DNA from: Aquibium sp. ELW1220
GTDB lineage: Bacteria; Pseudomonadota; Alphaproteobacteria; Rhizobiales; Rhizobiaceae
Reading direction: 5' to 3'
DNA length: 64,000 nt
Assembly (NCBI RefSeq): GCF_030398385.1
Contig: NZ_JAOAOQ010000005.1
Span: 186,001 to 250,000, forward strand
The translations under genes were made by a program, and so were the position numbers. The notes beneath the pieces were generated by a model, which saw nothing but the letters and a program-made list of their open reading frames with translations, did no database searches and was not told the DNA's origin. The first letter of the stretch is position 1, and every line of letters begins with the position of its first letter. Of the stretch, positions 1-7,647 are shown in pieces.

Positions 1-91
1 CCGGCGGTTCCGTGGCTCCCGCGCCGCCTGCAAACATCAGGGTCACGCAGAGCGCTGTCGCCATCCGCGCCATCGTCTCAGCCAGCGTCAT
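1..91 (-). CDS. Partial secreted protein, N-terminus only
   Basis: Only the first 30 codons lie in the window and the gene runs off the left edge. They encode a typical Sec signal peptide: a short polar start, then the hydrophobic stretch ALCVTLMFAGGAGA with a likely cleavage site before TEPP. The ATG at 91 overlaps the end of the DUF2218 gene by 14 bases, so the two are probably co-transcribed with the receptor gene further upstream; an in-frame ATG at 73 is an alternative start. The family cannot be told from this fragment. Its place at the end of an iron-uptake gene string suggests an exported iron-related protein, but that is inference. Confidence 0.55.
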   Translation of the reverse strand, partial: MTLAETMARMATALCVTLMFAGGAGATEPP

Positions 92-386
92 GGTCGGCCT
101 CGTTTTCGTCAGTCCAGCGGATCGCGGGTTTTTCGCGCCACGAGAACCGCGACAGGTGGTCGTCGATCACGTAGCGCGCGCGCGCCAACGCCTCCGGAGA
201 CGGCGACACGCAGTCGATCCGCAGCGCCTCGCCGTCCGCCCGCATGCGGCAGTCGCCGAACGGGAAGTCGATCCGCGCGCTGTGCGGGTCAAAATCCACC
301 GCGACCTTGTGCGCGAAGTGCTTGCAGAGCTGCTGCAGGTATTTGGACGCGTTGGCGGTCGCGACGACGGTTCTGGCGCTGGGCAT
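78..386 (-). CDS. DUF2218 family protein
   Basis: A 102-residue cytoplasmic protein that matches the DUF2218 family in length and pattern: an N-terminal SARTVVATANASKYLQQLCKH-like segment, then a central strand with DFDPHSARIDFPFGDC. The biochemical function of this family is not established. Its genes often sit next to siderophore receptors and transporters. Here it lies 63 bases downstream of a TonB-dependent siderophore receptor on the same strand and overlaps the next gene, which supports a role in iron acquisition or release. No membrane segment or signal peptide is seen. Assignment to the family is good; a function would be guesswork. Confidence 0.8.
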   Translation of the reverse strand: MPSARTVVATANASKYLQQLCKHFAHKVAVDFDPHSARIDFPFGDCRMRADGEALRIDCVSPSPEALARARYVIDDHLSRFSWREKPAIRWTDENEADHDAG

Positions 387-449
387 GATGTGACCTTGCT
401 TGGATCCGGCAGTGGGAGGCTGCGCAAACTCCTGCGCGGCCCGGTCGTC

Positions 450-2630
450 CTAGAATTTGGCGGACACCCGCAGCGAGGCGCTCAGCGGCTCGCCGTAGAA
501 GTTGAACACCGAATTGCTGCCCACGCGGGCATAGTACTTCTCGTCGAAGACGTTGTTGACGTTGAGGCTGACCTCGAGGTGCTCGTTGACTTCGTAGCCA
601 GCCAGGAGATCCACCGTGGTGTAGGCCGGCGCCTTGAGCGAGCCGGAGGAGAAGGCGCTGAAGGCCTTCAGGCCGGCGCCGACATAAAAGCCGTCGAGCA
701 CCCCGTGGCTCTCGTTGAAGCTGTACTTGCTCCACAGCTGGAACATGTGCTCGGGCGTGTAGGCGCTGAACACCGTGCCCGCCGTGCCGGCCGAGGTCGT
801 ATTCAGGTATTCCGTGTCGGTGAAGGTGTAGCCGACCGAGAGCTGAAAGCCCGGCAGCACCTCGCCGCTCGCCTCGACCTCGATACCCTGCGCCTGCACC
901 TCGCCTAGCGCGGCCGAGAAGCCGGGATTGTCGGGGTCCGTCACCGCGCGGTTCGTGTCGCGCAGGTTGAAATAGGCGACGGAGGCATTCACTCCGGAAA
1001 AGAGTTCCGCCTTGAGGCCGACCTCGTACTGCCGTCCCTCGCGCGGGTCGAGCATGGCGCCGTCGATGTCGGTGGCCGTCTGGGGCTGGAAGATGGCGGT
1101 GTAGCTCGCATAGGCAGAGAGCCGGTCGGTGAGGTCGTAGACCGCGCCGGCATGGGGCGTGAACTGGCCGTCGATGTCGACGACGCTCGTGGCCGTGTCG
1201 TTCACGAGATTGGTGGTCGTGGCGTCGTACCAGGTGACGCGGGCACCGCCGATCAGCGTCAGCGGGTCGGAGGGCTTGATGCGCAGCTGGCCATAGACGC
1301 CGAACTGCTGCGGGTCGACATTCGTCTGGCTCGAATAGTTCACCGTCGGCTCGTCGAGATCGCTGTTCCAGTCGTAGATGTTCTGGTCGACGATGATCGT
1401 GCCCGCGCCCTGCAGCGTCGTGATGTCCTGGTTCTGGTAGTCGAAGCCCAGGATCACGTTGTGCTCCTGTCCCCACAGCTCGAACGGCTTGCTGATATGG
1501 GCGTCCAGGGAGAGCGACTTGGCGTCGTATTCGCGCGCGAGCCAGCGCGAATCGGCTGTGTCGGCGCCGCTCGACACGATGTCGCCGTTTTCGGCGACGT
1601 AGCCGTTCGCCCAGGCGTAGAGGAAGTTCACGTCCGTCACCTGGTAGCGCGCCGAGACCTTCGCGTGGCCGCCGTCGTCGAACTTGTGCTCCACCTCGGC
1701 GATGTAGTCCGTCACCTCGTTGTCGAAACTGTTCCAGTCGGCGCCGGTGAATGTGGAGCGGTCGAGATCGACCAGCGTGCCGTCCTGATAGCTCGGCAGG
1801 CCGTTGAACGGCATGATGTCGCGCTGCATGTGGCTGATGGAGAAGGTCGCGGTCGTGTTCTCGGTGACGTTCGCCTGGACTGTGCCGTAGGCGACGCCTA
1901 CGCCGTTTTCGACGTTCTCCACCCAGCTTCCCTCGCCTTGGTAGGCGCCGACGAAGCGGCCCCGGATCGTGCCGGCCTCGTTGAGCGGACCCGTCACGTC
2001 GAGTTCGGCACGGCCGTTCTCCCAGGAGCCGACGGTGCCGTCCACCCGCACCGCGAACGTGTCCTTCGCCTGCTTCAGCCGCATGTTGATCGCGCCGGCG
2101 GGCTCGCCCGCGCCGCCGAACAGGCCCGCCGGCCCGCGCAGGATCTCGATGTGGTCGACGATCGCCATGTCCGGCTGCGTGCCATAGACGCTGGAGACCG
2201 GCGCCGGCAGGCCGTTGAAATAGAGGTAGTCGAACTCGAACCCGCGCGAGAAGATGCTCGACCGGCCGTCGTCGTTGTTCAGCACCACGATGCCGGGCGT
2301 CTCGCGCAGCACCGTGTCGAGCGAGGTATATTTGCCGTCCTCGAGCCGCTCGCGCGTGATCACCGTCGTTGATTGCGGTATCTCCCGCACCGGGCGCACG
2401 TCCTTTTCCCCGACGCTGATGCGATCGGTGGTGTAGCTATCGGTGTCCTCGGTCTCGTAGCTCGCACCGTCGAAGACCAGCCTGTCGAGCGTAGTAGCCG
2501 CGCCGTTTTGTCCGGAGTCCTGCGCGATGGACGGTGCGGCGCCCGCGGCCAGCGAGGTCGTGGCCAGCAGCAGTGCGGCCAGTTTCCGTCCGCTGCGGCC
2601 TGTGCGCTGTCTCGCGATGTGCTCACTCAT
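450..2630 (-). CDS. TonB-dependent siderophore receptor (FhuE/FptA type)
   Basis: Outer-membrane beta-barrel receptor of 726 residues, taking the ATG at 2630, which has GGGGG about 6 bases upstream. A signal peptide (KLAALLLATTSLAAGAAPSIAQ) is followed by a plug domain with the typical VREIPQSTTVITRERL and RGFEFDYLYFNGLP motifs. A barrel of roughly 550 residues follows, ending in the terminal phenylalanine (SAKF) expected of outer-membrane barrels. There is no N-terminal STN signalling domain, unlike the receptor at 36599. Such receptors import ferric hydroxamate or similar siderophores using TonB energy. The divergent AraC regulator and downstream ABC operon complete a full uptake route. The substrate cannot be read from sequence. 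An in-frame upstream ATG at 2672 is less likely because it would precede the signal peptide with 14 extra residues. Confidence 0.9.
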   Translation of the reverse strand: MSEHIARQRTGRSGRKLAALLLATTSLAAGAAPSIAQDSGQNGAATTLDRLVFDGASYETEDTDSYTTDRISVGEKDVRPVREIPQSTTVITRERLEDGKYTSLDTVLRETPGIVVLNNDDGRSSIFSRGFEFDYLYFNGLPAPVSSVYGTQPDMAIVDHIEILRGPAGLFGGAGEPAGAINMRLKQAKDTFAVRVDGTVGSWENGRAELDVTGPLNEAGTIRGRFVGAYQGEGSWVENVENGVGVAYGTVQANVTENTTATFSISHMQRDIMPFNGLPSYQDGTLVDLDRSTFTGADWNSFDNEVTDYIAEVEHKFDDGGHAKVSARYQVTDVNFLYAWANGYVAENGDIVSSGADTADSRWLAREYDAKSLSLDAHISKPFELWGQEHNVILGFDYQNQDITTLQGAGTIIVDQNIYDWNSDLDEPTVNYSSQTNVDPQQFGVYGQLRIKPSDPLTLIGGARVTWYDATTTNLVNDTATSVVDIDGQFTPHAGAVYDLTDRLSAYASYTAIFQPQTATDIDGAMLDPREGRQYEVGLKAELFSGVNASVAYFNLRDTNRAVTDPDNPGFSAALGEVQAQGIEVEASGEVLPGFQLSVGYTFTDTEYLNTTSAGTAGTVFSAYTPEHMFQLWSKYSFNESHGVLDGFYVGAGLKAFSAFSSGSLKAPAYTTVDLLAGYEVNEHLEVSLNVNNVFDEKYYARVGSNSVFNFYGEPLSASLRVSAKF

Positions 2631-2676
2631 GTCCGACCCCCAGATGCATGGTCGCCGCGATCCTTGCGGCATAAGT

Positions 2677-2688
2677 TGATTAGTATCA
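2677..2688. promoter_or_regulatory. Palindrome in the receptor/AraC divergent promoter
   Basis: TGAT-TAGT-ATCA, an inverted repeat with TGAT/ATCA arms, sits in the only AT-rich stretch (about 2671-2702) of the 222-base gap between the receptor and the AraC gene. It lies about 50 bases upstream of the receptor start. It could be an operator for the AraC regulator or an iron regulator, or simply part of the promoter -10 region. Confidence 0.25.
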
Positions 2689-2852
2689 TCATGTTTGTTA
2701 GTGCATCACGGCGAGGGTCGCCAGCCGGCGTCCTTTGCGAAAGCGCCAAAAGCGTTTGCCGCGCGACGGACTCGCCACGCCGGCCGGCACGGTCGGGTTG
2801 CGATGTGTCATGACGGCCAGGCTTCGGGCATGGAGAAGGTTCGACGACACAC

Positions 2853-3851
2853 GTGCAGAACGTCCCGGCAGCCTGCGACGAAGGAGCCGTGAGCTTCGCC
2901 ACCATCGCCGATACATCGGTGCTGGTCGGAGACGGCTTTGCGCTGCGCAACGTCCGCCCCGCGCCTGGCGGCATCGCGCTGAAGGGCGAGTACCAGCTGG
3001 TGCGGCTGCGCAGGGGGCTGGTCGTCCACTCGTCGGATGCCGTCGATCTGCATGACATGACCACCGTCGTCGAACAGCGCCCCGGCCTGACGATTCACTT
3101 GTTCCTGTCCGGCTGCATCGAAGCGACCATCGGTGGAAAGTCTCTCCACCTGGGCCGCATCCCCGGCAGCCCGGTGCGCGGCGTCGTCACCGCACGAGCC
3201 CAGCCTGACGAGTTCCAGCGCCATGCGCGGAAAGGCGATCACATCCGCAAGGTCAACGTGACGCTGTCGACCGACTGGCTTCACGAGGGCGCCTTCGGGT
3301 CGAGCGAGGATTCGCAGGCGGTCCGGAGATTTGCCGAGTCGCACCTCGCGCGGTTCGAATGGACCGCCAGTCCGGGCCTCGTCTCGCTGGCCGAGCAGAT
3401 GCTGCACCCGCCGCCCTATTCGGCGTCGATGCGGAACCTCTACCTGGAAAGCCGCGCACTCGACATCGTTGCAGAAGCGTTTTCGGCCCTGACGCAGAAT
3501 TCCGCCGCCGAGCGCCATGCCACACTCCGGCCGTTCGACCTGCGCCGCCTGCGCACCCTTGAGGAGTATCTGGATGCGCATCTTTGCGATCTGCCGCCGC
3601 TGCAGGAAATCGCCCGCACAGGCGGTGTCAGCGTCAGCACCCTGCGGCGGCTCTTCCACGCAGCGCACGGCACCGGCGTCTTCGAATACGTCCGGCGTCG
3701 GGGGCTCGAGCGGGCCCGCTTTGCGCTGGAACGCGAGGGCTCCAGCGTCTCGGAGGCCGCCTACATCGCCGGCTACACCAGCCCCGCGAATTTTGCCACC
3801 GCCTTCAAGCGGCAGTTCGGCGTGAAGCCGACCGAAGTACGGCGCCACTGA
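2853..3851 (+). CDS. AraC-family transcriptional regulator (PchR-like)
   Basis: A 332-residue regulator whose last ~100 residues form an AraC double helix-turn-helix: LPPLQEIARTGGVSVSTLRRLFH, then SVSEAAYIAGYTSPANFATAFKRQFGVKP. The N-terminal ~220 residues match the ligand-sensing part of PchR-like regulators, which bind ferri-siderophores and activate cognate receptor genes. It is divergent from the receptor and 39 bases ahead of the ABC uptake operon, so it most likely activates both in response to the imported siderophore. The start is the GTG at 2853, with GGAGAAGG some 13 bases upstream; a second in-frame GTG at 2889, next to AAGGAG, is possible and would remove 12 residues. Confidence 0.85.
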   Translation: MQNVPAACDEGAVSFATIADTSVLVGDGFALRNVRPAPGGIALKGEYQLVRLRRGLVVHSSDAVDLHDMTTVVEQRPGLTIHLFLSGCIEATIGGKSLHLGRIPGSPVRGVVTARAQPDEFQRHARKGDHIRKVNVTLSTDWLHEGAFGSSEDSQAVRRFAESHLARFEWTASPGLVSLAEQMLHPPPYSASMRNLYLESRALDIVAEAFSALTQNSAAERHATLRPFDLRRLRTLEEYLDAHLCDLPPLQEIARTGGVSVSTLRRLFHAAHGTGVFEYVRRRGLERARFALEREGSSVSEAAYIAGYTSPANFATAFKRQFGVKPTEVRRH

Positions 3852-3890
3852 CTTGCCGCACAGGCGCAATCACCGCTCAAGAGGTTCGAC

Positions 3891-4823
3891 GTGACCGTGT
3901 CCGATTGTTCTCCCCGCCGTCTCGCGGCAATCCTGCTCTTCGCGGTCTTCGCCCTGGCCTCGGCGCCCGCCGTGGCGCAGGAGATCCGCGTCCAGCATGC
4001 GCAGGGCGAAACCGTTCTTCCTGCCCCCCCGACGAAGGTATTCACCTTCGACCTGGCCGCGCTGGACACGCTCGACGCTCTCGGCGTCGAGGTCGCTGGC
4101 GTGCCGGGGTCCAACATTCCTGACTATCTGGGCAAGTACCGTGGCGATGGGTACCTGAAGATCGGCTCCTTGTTCGAGCCCGACTTCGAGGCGATTGCCG
4201 CCGCCGGCCCGGATCTCATCATCGTCGCCGGGCGCTCGTCTCCCAGATACGCCGAGCTGTCGCGCATCGCGCCGACGATCGACCTCACCGTCGCGCCCGA
4301 CGCCTATCTGGCGGGTGCGAAGGCGAACGCTGTCCTGCTCGGCCGCATTTTCGGCAAAGAGACGGAAGCGGCCGAACGCATCGCCGATCTCGATGCATCC
4401 GTCGCGGCAGTCAGGGAGCGTGCGCCGGCCGCCGGCGATGCTCTCGTCATCATGACCAATGGCGGCAAGGTGACCGCCTACGGCCCGGGTTCGCGCTTCG
4501 GCTGGATCCATGACGACCTCGGCGTGCGCCCTGCTGCCGATGCGGTCACCGCAGCCACGCATGGCGAGGTGGTCTCGTTCGAGTATCTCCTGCAGACCAA
4601 TCCGGACTGGCTGTTCGTGGTCGACCGGGATTCCGCGATAGGCAGCGCAGGCGCCTCCGCGGCCGGAACGCTGGACAATGATCTCGTGGCGGCGACCAGG
4701 GCGGCCGAGAACCACCGGATCGTCTACGTCGACACCGTTCGCTGGTACCTGGTCGGCGCCGGAATCTCGGCAGTTCGGACGGTGGTGGAGGAAATCGCCG
4801 CCGCTCTGGAAAAGTCACGCTGA
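3891..4823 (+). CDS. Iron-siderophore ABC transporter, periplasmic binding protein
   Basis: A 310-residue exported protein of the cluster that includes YclQ, FatB and CeuE. It has a signal peptide (RRLAAILLFAVFALASAPAVAQ), then the periplasmic fold with KVFTFDLAALDTLDALG and EPDFEAIAAAGPDLIIVAGR, the usual first-lobe markers of iron-chelate binding proteins. It has no lipobox. The start is GTG at 3891 with AAGAGG six bases upstream. Its stop codon directly abuts the ATG of the first permease, so the four transporter genes form one operon. It captures the ferric siderophore delivered by the receptor; the exact ligand is unknown. Confidence 0.9.
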   Translation: MTVSDCSPRRLAAILLFAVFALASAPAVAQEIRVQHAQGETVLPAPPTKVFTFDLAALDTLDALGVEVAGVPGSNIPDYLGKYRGDGYLKIGSLFEPDFEAIAAAGPDLIIVAGRSSPRYAELSRIAPTIDLTVAPDAYLAGAKANAVLLGRIFGKETEAAERIADLDASVAAVRERAPAAGDALVIMTNGGKVTAYGPGSRFGWIHDDLGVRPAADAVTAATHGEVVSFEYLLQTNPDWLFVVDRDSAIGSAGASAAGTLDNDLVAATRAAENHRIVYVDTVRWYLVGAGISAVRTVVEEIAAALEKSR

Positions 4824-5825
4824 ATGGCGCTCGCCGACGCTTCGGCAGGCGTGGCTCGGCGGTGGCTCATGCCGGCGGGAATCGTGCTGGCGCTGATCGC
4901 CCTCTCCGGAGCCAGCATCCTGGTCGGCGTCGGCCAGATCGACATCGCCGCAGTCCTCGCCGGTCGCGCTGACCCCGACTCGCTCCGGCTCCTTCTCGTC
5001 AGTCGCATTCCGCGGACCTTCGCCATCATCCTGAGCGGTATGGCCATCGCCGTCGCCGCGGTGATCATGCAGATGCTGTTCCGCAACCGGTTCATAGAAC
5101 CGACGACCTCCGGCACGGTGGAGGCCGCAAGCCTCGGCCTGGTCGTCGTGGCAATCCTCGCCCCTGGATTGCCGATCCTGGCCAAGATGATCACTGCGGC
5201 ATCGGTCGCTCTCGTGGCGACTTTCCTGTTCCTGCGGCTGGTGGAGCGCATCCCCGCCCGGTCGAGCCTGCTGGTGCCGCTGGCCGGGCTGATGCTCGGC
5301 GGTGTCATTCAGGCTGTGACAGTCTTCCTCGCGCTGCGCTTCGACCTCCTCCAGTCCGTTGCGACCTGGACGAACGGCGACTTTTCGGGGGTGCTGCGGG
5401 GCCGCTACGAACTGCTCTGGGTCGGCTTCGCCCTGGCCGCCGCGGCCTATTTCATCGCCGATCGCTTCACCGTTGCCGGGATGGGCGAGAGCTTCGCCAC
5501 CAATCTCGGCCTGGATCATCGGCGCATCGTCGCCACCGGCCTCGTCATCGTCTCCCTCGTCACGTCGGCCAGCGTGGTGACGGTCGGTACCGTCCCGTTC
5601 CTCGGCTTGATTGTCGCCAACCTCGGCAGCCTCCTGATGGGCGACAACCTGCGGCGGACGTTGCCCTGGATCGCAGTCTGCGGCGCAGTCTTCCTGCTCG
5701 CCTGCGACCTTGCCGGACGGCTGATCCGGTATCCCTACGAGATCCCGGTCGGGACCGTCGTCGGGGTGCTCGGCTCCGCGATCTTTCTGATGCTGCTTCT
5801 CCGCCGGGAGGCACGCCTTGGCTGA
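4824..5825 (+). CDS. Iron-siderophore ABC transporter permease 1 (FecCD family)
   Basis: A 333-residue inner-membrane permease of the FecCD/BtuC family with about nine hydrophobic segments. The motif SRIPRTFAIILSGMAIAVAA near residue 60 and GTVPFLGLIVANL near residue 255 are typical of this family; the latter helix region contacts the ATPase. ATG follows the stop codon of the binding-protein gene with no gap, and its own end overlaps the second permease by eight bases. It is expected to form a heterodimer with that permease. The FatD/YclN branch is the best match, consistent with the YclQ-like binding protein. Confidence 0.9.
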   Translation: MALADASAGVARRWLMPAGIVLALIALSGASILVGVGQIDIAAVLAGRADPDSLRLLLVSRIPRTFAIILSGMAIAVAAVIMQMLFRNRFIEPTTSGTVEAASLGLVVVAILAPGLPILAKMITAASVALVATFLFLRLVERIPARSSLLVPLAGLMLGGVIQAVTVFLALRFDLLQSVATWTNGDFSGVLRGRYELLWVGFALAAAAYFIADRFTVAGMGESFATNLGLDHRRIVATGLVIVSLVTSASVVTVGTVPFLGLIVANLGSLLMGDNLRRTLPWIAVCGAVFLLACDLAGRLIRYPYEIPVGTVVGVLGSAIFLMLLLRREARLG

Positions 5826-6792
5826 CGCCGGCTTCCGTGCCGACGCGAGCCGCGAGACGGTCGTGCTGGCCGGTCTCGCGACGGCCGCGCTCGCCTGCGC
5901 AGTCGTCTACATGACTCTGGGCGTGCGCGGTGGCTGGGACTTCGTCCTGCCGTTCCGCGGCTTCAAGCTCACCGCGATGGTGGTCGTCGCCGTCGCCATC
6001 GCTTTCTCGACGGTGATTTTCCAGACCGTCACACAGAACCGCATTCTCACCCCGGCGATCATGGGATTCGATTCCCTCTATGCAGCGATCCAGACGGCGC
6101 TCGTCTTCTTTCTCGGCTCTCGCGAACTCGCGGGGATCGACCCCAACCTGCGCTTCACGGGGGAAGCCGCCCTGATGGTCGTATTCTCCGTCGCCTTGTT
6201 CCGGTGGCTCCTGTCTGAGCACGGCCGCAGCATCCATCTCCTGGTGCTTTCCGGGGTCGTGTGCGGCGTGCTCTTCCGCAGCCTTGCTTCGCTGCTGCAG
6301 CGCGTGCTCGATCCGAACGAGTTCTCCGCTCTCCAGGATCTGCTCTTCGCGAGCTTCAACAGCATCGACGTCGGTCTGCTCGGCGTGACGAGCGTGGTGG
6401 TCGTCGTCTCCTGCTGCCGGCTTCTGTCCATCCACCGCACGCTCGACGTCCTGTCGCTGGGACGGGATGCAGCGATCGGCCTCGGTGTCCCGCACAAGCA
6501 CATGGTGACGCAACTGCTGTTCCTCGTGGCGGTGCTCGTCTCCGCCTCGACTGCCCTCGTCGGGCCGATCGCCTTCTTCGGACTATTGGTCGCCAATCTC
6601 GCCTACATCGCCGTCGGGCACCGTCACCGCGCGGCGCTGGCCGCTGCGGCGCTGATCGCGATCATCGTCGTGGTTGGCGGCCAGACGGTTCTCGAACATG
6701 TGCTGAAGCTCGACAGCGTGCTCGGTGTGGTGATCGAGTTCATCGGCGGCATAGTCTTCATTCTCCTCCTCATGCGCGGCGCCTATCGATGA
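5818..6792 (+). CDS. Iron-siderophore ABC transporter permease 2 (FecCD family)
   Basis: The second permease, 324 residues, with the same multi-helix fold. It carries VGPIAFFGLLVANLAY near residue 250, the family's conserved segment before the last helices. Translation most likely starts at a TTG at 5818, preceded by GGGAGG with six bases spacing and overlapping the end of permease 1, a sign of coupled translation. The only other in-frame options would delete the first helix. It partners with permease 1 (FatC/YclO-like role) to form the membrane channel. Confidence 0.88.
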   Translation: MADAGFRADASRETVVLAGLATAALACAVVYMTLGVRGGWDFVLPFRGFKLTAMVVVAVAIAFSTVIFQTVTQNRILTPAIMGFDSLYAAIQTALVFFLGSRELAGIDPNLRFTGEAALMVVFSVALFRWLLSEHGRSIHLLVLSGVVCGVLFRSLASLLQRVLDPNEFSALQDLLFASFNSIDVGLLGVTSVVVVVSCCRLLSIHRTLDVLSLGRDAAIGLGVPHKHMVTQLLFLVAVLVSASTALVGPIAFFGLLVANLAYIAVGHRHRAALAAAALIAIIVVVGGQTVLEHVLKLDSVLGVVIEFIGGIVFILLLMRGAYR

Positions 6793-7547
6793 TCGAGGTT
6801 CGCAACGTCACCAAGGCCTACGGCAATACGGCGGTCGTCGCCGACGTCTCGCTCGACCTGCCCCACCCGGGGCTGACGGTGATCGTCGGGCCGAACGGCG
6901 CCGGAAAGTCCACCCTCCTGTCGATCATGGCACGCCTTTCGCCGGCGGATTCGGGCAGCGTCCGGATCGGCGGTATGGACGTCGCGACCGCCCGGAGCGA
7001 TGCGCTCGCGCGTCGCGTCGCCATCCTGAAGCAGGACAACGTCATGAGCGCGCGCCTGACCGTCCGCGACCTGGTGGGTTTCGGACGCTTTCCTCACAAC
7101 AGGGGGCGCCCGACTCCGGTCGACCGGGACCGGGTCGCCGCGTCGATCGCCTTCCTGAACCTGGGGGGGCTTGAACACCGCTTCCTAGATGAACTGTCGG
7201 GCGGTCAGCGCCAGCGCGCCTTCATGGCGATGGTGCTGTGCCAGGACACCGACTATCTGCTGCTCGACGAACCGCTGAACAGCCTCGACATGCGCCACGC
7301 GGTCGAGACAATGCGCCTGCTGCGCAGGGCCGTCGACGAACTCGGCAAGTCGGTGACCGTCGTCCTGCACGACATCAACTTCGCCGCCGGCTACGCTGAC
7401 CGCATCGTCGCGATGAAGGCCGGACGCGTCGTCTTCGACGGCGCTCCCGGAGACTTCATGTCCGCTGCTGTCCTGAGCGGCATCTACGACATGGAGATCG
7501 CGGTCCACCGCATCGGCGACCGGCGGATCGGCATGTTCGAACGGTAG
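6789..7547 (+). CDS. Iron-siderophore ABC transporter ATPase
   Basis: A 252-residue ATPase with a complete nucleotide-binding set: Walker A GPNGAGKST near residue 36, signature LSGGQRQR, Walker B YLLLDEP and the switch histidine in VVLHDINFA. The NSLDMRH D-loop matches the FecE/YclP group of iron-chelate ATPases. Its ATG overlaps the TGA of permease 2 (ATGA), placing it last in the uptake operon. It hydrolyses ATP to drive ferric-siderophore import. It ends 100 bases before the convergent histidine kinase gene. Confidence 0.92.
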   Translation: MIEVRNVTKAYGNTAVVADVSLDLPHPGLTVIVGPNGAGKSTLLSIMARLSPADSGSVRIGGMDVATARSDALARRVAILKQDNVMSARLTVRDLVGFGRFPHNRGRPTPVDRDRVAASIAFLNLGGLEHRFLDELSGGQRQRAFMAMVLCQDTDYLLLDEPLNSLDMRHAVETMRLLRRAVDELGKSVTVVLHDINFAAGYADRIVAMKAGRVVFDGAPGDFMSAAVLSGIYDMEIAVHRIGDRRIGMFER

Positions 7548-7647
7548 CGTTACCGGAGACGAGGCAGCGTCGGCCGAGGCGCTGCGGTGCCGGCGTCCTC
7601 CGTAAAGGACCCCCGCCGCTCCGGAGGTATTCCGGCGAAACCCGGCG

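Noticed and set aside
1152-2372. A 406-codon plus-strand frame opposite the siderophore receptor
   Set aside because: It mirrors codon bias of the receptor gene and has no recognisable domain or ribosome site.
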